Shown piece after piece: positions 57,121-64,000 of a stretch of DNA of 64,000 nucleotides; position 1 is the stretch's first letter, and every line of letters starts with the position of its first letter. The DNA comes from Acholoe squamosa. Lineage: Eukaryota; Annelida; Polychaeta; Phyllodocida; Polynoidae. The notes beneath the pieces are model-generated. The model worked only from the letters and a program-made list of their open reading frames with translations, ran no database searches and was not told where the DNA came from. The stretch spans positions 22,542,854 through 22,606,853 of the forward strand of contig OX439036.1 of the NCBI GenBank assembly GCA_949317995.1. Direction: 5' to 3'. The position numbers and the translations under genes were made by a program.

Positions 57121-57744
57121 TTTGTAAGCCTTCTACCATGCAGAAAACTAGGCTTCCTATTTAAACAAGCTAGGATAATAGAGTGGCTCATAGTTCCGTA
57201 CCCTTGATGAGGGCTGTATAATCATAGAGATTTGAATATCATGAATTTTAGACTGAAATCCTACAAAAAATCAATCATTTCTCCAACGACCTGTCAGCTT
57301 ATTACAATAAAATGACATTATGTGGCATCATCTGAAAATAAAGAAAGAATATATTGAGACTGTAGATAATGGATTAAGAAGCCGAATGGATTGGAACTCT
57401 CTTATTCCCTATGTGGGGCCTGCAACCTGAACATGCCACAGACACGCATATTAAGCATTGTTTATATCCCCTTTTTTTATGGTGGGGTGTTTCTATGTGG
57501 GAGCCTCAATCCTCAAATGGCTGATAGGCCTATAGCAAGATGTGACTGTTACGTACACAAGCAGGTCACGCCAACATGGGGCAACAAAATCTGTACCCAC
57601 CAACCAACCGTCCAGCAATTGCTCTCCCATTTCAGCTCTCCTTATATATACTACACCCATCCACACTAAACATATTCTTCAGCTATGTACCTTTCATTTT
57701 CAAATTTATACGGTATGGGTCTAATTAATGCCGTCATGTGTATA
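57120..57744. other. Intergenic, nothing recognised
   Basis: No repeat or gene could be assigned. The small frames at 57391-57724 show no motif. Confidence 0.4.
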
Positions 57745-58665
57745 GTCATTTTCACAGTTGGAAATGTGGTTAGGCAGGGCGGTATACTCTCACCTCAATT
57801 ATTTAATATATATGGATGACCTGTCAGGTAAATTGAATGCTTGTAAAACAGGCTGTGTTAGTGGGGCAACTATTGTCAATCATTTGATGTATGCTGATGA
57901 TTTGGTGATATTCACACCGACTAGCCATGGGTTAGCCCGCTTTTTGGCTGTTTGTGGACAGTATGGGATTGAAAATGACATTAAAAACAACCCCCTCAAG
58001 ATTGTATTGATGGTAGTTTGATCCCTGTTGGACAAATATCTGAGGGTCCCCAGGTTTACCCTGAATGATACAGAATTGGTTGAATGTGACCAGGTTAAAT
58101 ACCTGTGTCACTTGATAACCAACATGCTCTAGGATGATGAAGACATTAAATGGCAGCGAAGAGTGCTCTATGCACAAGGCAACAGACTAGTTAAACAGTT
58201 TCATATGTGCAGTGCTGAGGTTAAAATACAGCTGTTCAGATCATACTGTACACCTTTGTATACAGCACAATTATGGTGTAGTTACACCAAAGCTTCCTTA
58301 CGCAAATTAACTGTGGCATATAATGATGCCTTACGAATCCTACTAGGTATACCCAGATATACTAGTGCTGGAGAGGTTTTTTTGCAGTGTGTGGTTTACC
58401 AACCTGTGGTGCTACCATTAGAAAACTAGTGTATAGTTTCATGTGTCAACTCAGAGACTCTGACAACGATCTAATAAAAGGGTTGGTAGATCACACAGCA
58501 AGTGATGTCCTATTCATCTCCAATATATGGAGAAACTGGTATCAAGAACTGTATGTTCACTTTACTATTACATAACTATAGTCTAGGTATTCTTATCATA
58601 TACATATACTATGGACCTTTGTAATTCAATTGTGTCTGAAATAAAGAATTGAATTGAATTGAAAA
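57745..58665 (+). mobile_element. LINE 3' fragment (second family), frameshifted
   Basis: VRQGGILSPQLFN then, in another frame, IYMDDLSGKLNACKTG and HLMYADDLVIFTP are reverse-transcriptase motifs. AYNDALRILLGIPR and FMCQLRDSDN are from its C-terminal part. At least two frameshifts and internal stops (57805, 58020, 58130, 58385) show it is dead. The 3' end has AATAAA followed by a GAATT repeat at about 58640-58664, the likely terminal tail. 5'-truncated. Confidence 0.85.
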
Positions 58666-59102
58666 TATTATAGTTGTCCCAAACTGGCATACCCTGTACT
58701 TCCCTAAAGTGCTCCCCCTATCTACATTTCGTTCTTCTTTTCCCCATCCTTCCTACATCTTCAGCTTTAGTTCTCTTTAGTATTGAATTGCCCTGTTCAT
58801 CAATTATTCACTATACACATGTCCTCAGCCATACCCTTCAGCACCTACTTCAGAAAGATCACCTTAAGGAGCAGATCCACCCTGAAAGACTGCCTGGTGG
58901 TGAAAGTTATGGGTGTAGTGGTACTCTTCGACCCATGGCCAGAAGTAGTGTATAACCACTGCTATCCATTTTATTTGTTGGTTTACACAATATGTTGCTT
59001 AGCTAATAAGGCTACTATAATTAATGATGATCACCATGAATCTTATGATTACTGGTATTTTCTCATTGAGCTGACACAGTTCTTAATTCTGAAACATCTT
59101 AT
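58666..59102. other. Intergenic, nothing recognised
   Basis: No repeat or gene could be assigned; the small frames here lack any family motif. Confidence 0.4.
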
Positions 59103-60702
59103 GGAGCATTCACTAATTATGGCAGGGGGGGGACGACAATCTGTCAGAATGAATAGGTCAAAAAAGAAACTGACCCCCCCTTCGGAATGGGTTGAAAAAA
59201 AATGACTCCTCCCTCATAATAGATTGAAAGAAAACGACTCCCACCCCATTCAACATGGTCTATATTACCTTATCAACATCAGGCCTATTCATTATAAGCT
59301 TACTTGGTGATATTAGCAACTTTTGAACCATTCCAGTTACAGTGGCGGCGGAACGTGAGTGAAGTTGGGAGGCCAGGGCGCAGAATTTTAAGGGTGATAG
59401 TTTGGTGGAGATAGGAATTCCCATCTTGGGGCCGAAGGCCCCAGAACTTTTGGAAGTTCACTTCTAAATTGCTGTATTCAGAAAGGATCTTGGCTTGTGT
59501 CAGAGAAATTTTTTGGATTGTACCTTGATTTTGCGGTATTTTAGGGCAATCTGCATCCACATTTCCTCAGTTCTCTGAAAGGTTGGGGGGGCCAAAACAC
59601 ACTTTGGCCCCCCAAACTTCAAAGTTGAGGGGGGCCTGTCCCTGGCCCCCCCCCCCTTTCCACCGACTATGACTTATGTGTCATAGTCAGGATGGTTGTT
59701 GGCTGCCTTTCATTTAATCTTTTGAGCAATCAAATTGTGAATACCCTGCTGTTGATTGATTTACCTCTTGGTAAAATACCAATTTGAAGGCTCCTCCCTT
59801 AAAGGGGGGCTAGCATGGGCTACTGCCAATGCAGCTAAAATAGATTTGTCTTAGCCAACTATACCATGTAACCTACTCCTGACCAATGGAAGAATTGTTC
59901 TGATTGAGGTACTTGCTTCTGGTTTCTTTTTTGAAATTTGTGTATACAGAAACAAACTTTTGTAGCTTTCTCTTTAGATTTCATTGTAATCTCATTTTTA
60001 ATATTATTTTAATGGGTGTTATGGACATAATCAATCTTGTCAGGTTTGATTTCATCAAGGGGTGAAAATAAGTGTTAAAACTGGAAATTCTGATCACGGT
60101 GATTTTAGCATGTAACATGTTTTACTGCTGACAACATTGTTGGTGCCCTGCTCACTCTAGTGATGTGTATGGGGGGCACCACAAAGTCCTGTTTGTGGTG
60201 TACCAGTCCAAGCCCCCCTCCTTTAAAATAAAGTATTTATTTTTATGATGACATCTATTAAGTCAATCAGCAGAGCCAGCAAAAGAACATGGAACATAGT
60301 GTCAAACATTGGGCCAAATATTTCAATCTCAAGAGCTGAGGGAAAACTGTATACCATAGTGGTAGTGACTGTCTACATTCATGTTTTAACACTCAAAAGA
60401 GTAAGACTCCCAATCATTTAACATAATTAAATGGATATGAATTAGAGGTTGCTGGTAACAAAACGTGGGGCAGAATTATAGCTAGAATTATTAATTTATT
60501 ATTGGCAACGTGTCGGCAAAAAAAAAATTGTGCTTTGTCATAAAATTTGTATCACATTGGCAAAATACTCCCCCAAAAGAAATTTCCCCACCACTCCGGA
60601 ATGGGTTGGAAAAAATGACCCCCTCCTTTCTGAATACCTCCAAAAATAATGACCCCCCCCCTTCATTTGGTCATCCCCCCTGCCATAAATAATGAATACT
60701 CC
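59103..60702. mobile_element. 1.6-kb element with TATGGCAGGGGGG-type TIRs
   Basis: GGAGCATTCACTAATTATGG continues CAGGGGGGG at the left; the right end on - reads GGAGTATTCATTATTTATGG and CAGGGGGG. Subterminal GGAATGGGTTGAAAAAAAATG (59176 on) recurs near 60599. A second repeat with CAGTGGCGGCGGAACG and a TTTCCACCGACTATG end lies inside at about 59340-59670. No ORF or clear target duplication. Confidence 0.55.
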
Positions 60703-61540
60703 CTTAAGCCCTTTTATATCCATTGGCACTGATATCTAGTCTACATGTATACATACTGCATGGTCACCTGTGGTCTTGTGTGCTAAGGATGCTGATTGGG
60801 AGGGTTTTGTAGTAGTTGTCTTTAGTTGTAGTACTCTTTTTGATTTTAGTTTCAAAAGGTAACACTCAGAAAGTCCGAACATGGTGAACTGTTAGATACC
60901 ACAGTTGTGCAAAAATTAGGTTGCAAAGCATCAGAAACGCTGCCATGACCTAAAATGATAATGGTCTGTTTTTGGCGTAGTAATTTAAGTGTCGGAGTGC
61001 TTTTAATGTGCTATGTTGAAAATGGCCTTCATAAACTGCATTTGTAATTTTCTTTAGTGTAGCAAAATCAGGCAAAGGAACTACACTACCATTTTTCATG
61101 AAATGCTTTTTATTATAAATGTGTATCTAAATGCAGCACAGCTCTTGTGATGCTGTAGATCTTTAACCATTAAGAATGTTTGCATCAGATAAAAGCAAGA
61201 GTTATAAATATCTTATGGGTATGTTATTTTCACATAGAGTGCACAATGCCCTGAATAAGATTGCATTCCCTTCCGAAAAAGGTAATCATTAAAACAGAGC
61301 ATTTTATAATCAGGTCACAAAGTATCCTTAAAGTTCCTACGACCATCAATTATTTAACGGCAACTGACATTGAAGCATTTAGCCACTGATGAATTTGTTA
61401 CTTTCTCATTCATGGCAATGGGCAGCACCTGGAGGGTCGTGTGAAAGGATAGGAATTGAATTCTGTCAGAGGTGCTATTCCCAAAATGGAACTGACTGAC
61501 CTCAGGGAATCAATTCACTGTTGTGCTGTCAAGAGGTATT
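60703..61540. repeat. Dispersed repeat related to 23.1-23.9 kb
   Basis: 61051-61410 (TAGTGTAGCAAAATCAGG, GATGCTGTAGATCTTTAACC, CATTTAGCCACTGATGAATT) matches 23110-23927 but lacks the GGAGGGTGATTC insertions, so it shows the uninterrupted form. 60703-61050 holds nothing recognised. Confidence 0.7.
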
Positions 61541-63560
61541 TTTTTTTATAAGCAAAGCTTTATTAATCGTTCCACTACATGAAGAAGTGATAATAATGAC
61601 AATTGAGTGGTACTTTTAGTAAGTTAGTGTTAAGGATGATAAATATGGAAAATTATATTTACAATGAGCAATGGACTGTTTGAGTCATATTCCACAGGTC
61701 AAAGCACATGATATAACCTCGATATGAGTCAACCTTTGTTGCAGCATCGAATATCATGGTTACAAGGAAAACATAAGCAAAGTAAATAACACAGAAGATA
61801 CAAGAATAAAACATAAAAAGAAGATAGCTGCCGAAAGGGAAATAAGAAAAAAAAACAAAAAAACAGAAAGACAGCGCGCTAAGTATATAATTACAAATTC
61901 CAGACATCCTTCTCCAGAAACGATATCGACGAGTCCGACTTGCACTCTTCAATAGTGTGACTGTGGAGTTTTGAAACACTTTTTCTGGTTACCCTAGGGG
62001 CTACACCCTGCTTTAAGTGCTTGCCATTCACTCTGCACTTGTACATGTATGTTAAATGCATTTCATCTCGCTGTAGGTCTAACATTTGAACACCACATTC
62101 TACTTGTAAGTCCTGATTGGACTTATCACGTACAGAACAGCACAGACAAATGCGCAGGCCTCGATTCTGAAGACGCTGGAGCTTGGCCAATAAGTCTTGG
62201 TTTGCGCCCCCATGTGTGAAACTGGCATAATCAAATAAGCTCAATATGGTGGTCTTGTACACCAGGATCGCATCCTCTCTACTCAGATTTGATCTCAGTT
62301 TTGCAAAGCGAAAGAGCCTATGGTTTACCTTCCTGATAAGGTCATTTATTGAATCAACCAGAGTGAGAGTTTCCCCAATTCTTAGGCCAAGATAGCAGTA
62401 ATTACGAACCCTCTCGAGCTTCTGGTCTCTGATATTTAAACCAGATTCCTCGGGGAATCACTCTGCACTTGTACATGTACACTGCAAAAATGGTGTTTAG
62501 ATTTTAAACATGTTTAGGTCTAAACACGTTTAAAACCTAAATATATAGGTCAGTTAGGTGTCTCATCGACTACACATTTAGGAAATGAACACTTTTATTC
62601 TAACTACATAAACATTTATGCTAAACATGTTTAGATGTTTAGAGTTGAGACAGTTGAATAATAGGTGTTTAGATTTAAACATCAATATGTTTAGATACTT
62701 GGATGTTGAATCCACACCAGGTAGCAGCACTACCTTTGACTGGACTATCTGCACACAGTTATAATCAATTTTTGTGACAAATGTCCCCAAATCCCATGCT
62801 TATCATGGTTTCATTTCATAGAATGTCATGTGAATAGAAAGGGCAATAGAAAATTGACTAGATTCACCTCATGCCACCATCATTACCATAAAATAATCAA
62901 TAAACTCCATGACTGACACCTATTTGATGTTAGTCTGGAATAGATAAGGCAATTTCCTTCCTGCCAAGCTGTTGTACTTTCTCAAGTCTCTCATTCTGAT
63001 GCAGTGTGTAATATATGTACACGTATATAGCTGTGGCTGACTTGGAGACTTTGACAAGTAAATACCTGCTGATGTCCCCGCCCAGTAAATGAGAAAAAAA
63101 AAACACCAAAATATATCTCTGTTTTTAATGCATACATGTCTGCAAACCTTAAATCTCCATCAAATCATTTAAACATCTAAACACAAAAATTCATAAACAC
63201 CTAAACACAAAAATTCATATATCTAAACACAAAAGTTTTAACCTAAACACCTACATTTCTAAACACTTAAGCTAAGCACATTGTTTGGCTAAACATGTTT
63301 AGGAAATTAATGTGATTACAAAAACGTTGCAAGAATAATTATGTTTAGAATTGTGTTTAGTATCTAAACACCATTTTTGCAGTGTATGTTAAATGCATTT
63401 CACCTTTTCTTTACTTAGCATAAACTTGGTTTTGGTCTTATTTACCGTCAATCTGAGGTCTACACATTTGTCTGCCACCTTCTGCAAGTCAGCACAGTTT
63501 TAGTTTCCACCTTTATCCCTGGATTTAATGGAATTCACAAAACTGCAATGAAAAACTGGG
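61541..63560 (-). mobile_element. CR1/Jockey-like LINE 3' part on the - strand, split by a MITE
   Basis: Reading on -, LRLTVNKTKTKFMLSKEK (near 63440) precedes the MITE. After it come YCYLGLRIGETLTL, HRLFRFAKLRSNLS, LQRLQNRGLRICLCC and a stop at 61891. AATAAAGC and a poly-A tail (seen as T9 at about 61541) mark the 3' end. Related to, but not a close copy of, the LINE at 43835. 5' end uncertain. Confidence 0.8.
62480..63384. mobile_element. 905-bp CACTGCAAAAATGG MITE, copy 2
   Basis: Same TIRs as 34307-35161, flanked by TA (62478-62479, 63385-63386). It sits in the LINE, exactly within a 38-base stretch that is a second copy of 62028-62065. No ORF. Confidence 0.9.
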
Positions 63561-63900
63561 ACCTTCTTGGTAAATCCATCAGCATGAGAAAAGTCTATGA
63601 GATGTTCTGGTGAAATCAAAGTTGGACCCCGAGGAACCTCTTCCTTCCAAGCCCAACAAAACAGGTGCTAATCCTGGCCCAAATGCAACTATTCTCCCCA
63701 AATAGACAAAAGCAAATGTCACTTTTTTTATAGACAAAAGTAAAATAGAGTGTAGTCACTGATGGGAAATATACAATTAAATTACACAAGTTGTGTTGCT
63801 CCAATACAAATGTTATTTACAGTATCACCTATAACAATTTGTGGCATGCAGTATGTCAGCCAAACTGAAGATGTCATTAAAACAAATTTCCTTATCACTA
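63561..63900. other. Sequence before the last MITE, decayed LINE possible
   Basis: On the - strand a VPRGPTLISP stretch near 63625 faintly recalls the reverse-transcriptase GVPQGSxLGP motif, so the LINE may extend here. The rest is unassigned. Confidence 0.3.
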
Positions 63901-64000
63901 CACTGCAAAAATGGTGTTTAGATTTTAAACATGTTTAGGTCTAAACATGTTTAAATCCTAAACATATAGGTCAGTTAGGTGTCTCATCGACTACACATTT
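63901..64000. mobile_element. CACTGCAAAAATGG MITE, copy 3, cut by the window edge
   Basis: Begins CACTGCAAAAATGGTGTTTA, preceded by TA, and follows the first 100 bases of the other two copies. Confidence 0.9.

Overview
This window is eukaryotic, almost certainly from an animal. It is AT-rich, has one gene split by short GT-AG introns, and the rest is packed with decayed mobile elements: non-LTR retrotransposon 3' fragments, solo LTRs and many small terminal-inverted-repeat (TIR) elements. The element mix (CR1/Jockey-like LINEs, pogo-like MITEs, CTCF-like motifs inside repeats, a GAGTGAGTGAGTGA-headed repeat reminiscent of mollusc genomes) suggests a marine invertebrate. I cannot name the species or choose firmly between phyla.

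The one gene I can reconstruct runs on the + strand from 1367 to 11506. Ten exons, all with matching splice phases, give a conceptual protein of 656 residues with a complete but divergent HECT E3 ubiquitin-ligase domain of the G2E3-like kind (N-lobe GGPLRAFL at 322-329, GPPPPF at 380-385, catalytic Cys617 at 11384-11386). The start codon lies on the last bases of exon 1. Intron 1 (about 4.5 kb) holds three TIR elements, and intron 4 holds a 750-bp (GGTATGGTGT)-type satellite. The end of the gene (last codons, stop, AATAAA) is tandemly duplicated.

11.9-13.86 kb: more arrays of the same G-rich satellite, with a 470-bp higher-order repeat and a hairpin between two arrays, then a 16-bp TTCGGCC satellite. 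14.3-21 kb: two copies (1.5 and 1.7 kb) of a CCCAGCAAA-TIR element built from arrays of a TGATCA palindrome, flanking a third element with a 44-bp near-perfect palindrome. 21-28 kb: dispersed repeats, nested TIR elements, a solo LTR, a tRNA-derived SINE-like piece, and a tandem duplication next to a well-formed orphan exon on the - strand. 28-36 kb: mostly unassigned, with a tandem pair of repeats of which one carries an 855-bp CACTGCAAAAATGG MITE and the other shows the empty site. 36-40 kb: a possible 3.9-kb TIR element starting with a CRE-bearing promoter-like stretch and a small spliced ORF. 43.8-45.8 kb: a LINE 3' part interrupted by a solo LTR. 45.8-57 kb: no gene seen, but dispersed and tandem repeats. 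57.7-58.7 kb: a second LINE fragment. 59-60.7 kb: a 1.6-kb TIR element. 61-63.6 kb: a third LINE on the - strand split by another CACTGC MITE, with a further copy running off the right edge.

Only the HECT gene looks like a host protein-coding gene. Everything else is best read as a mobile-element landscape around it, much of it inside its introns. All homology calls are from reading motifs; no search was run.
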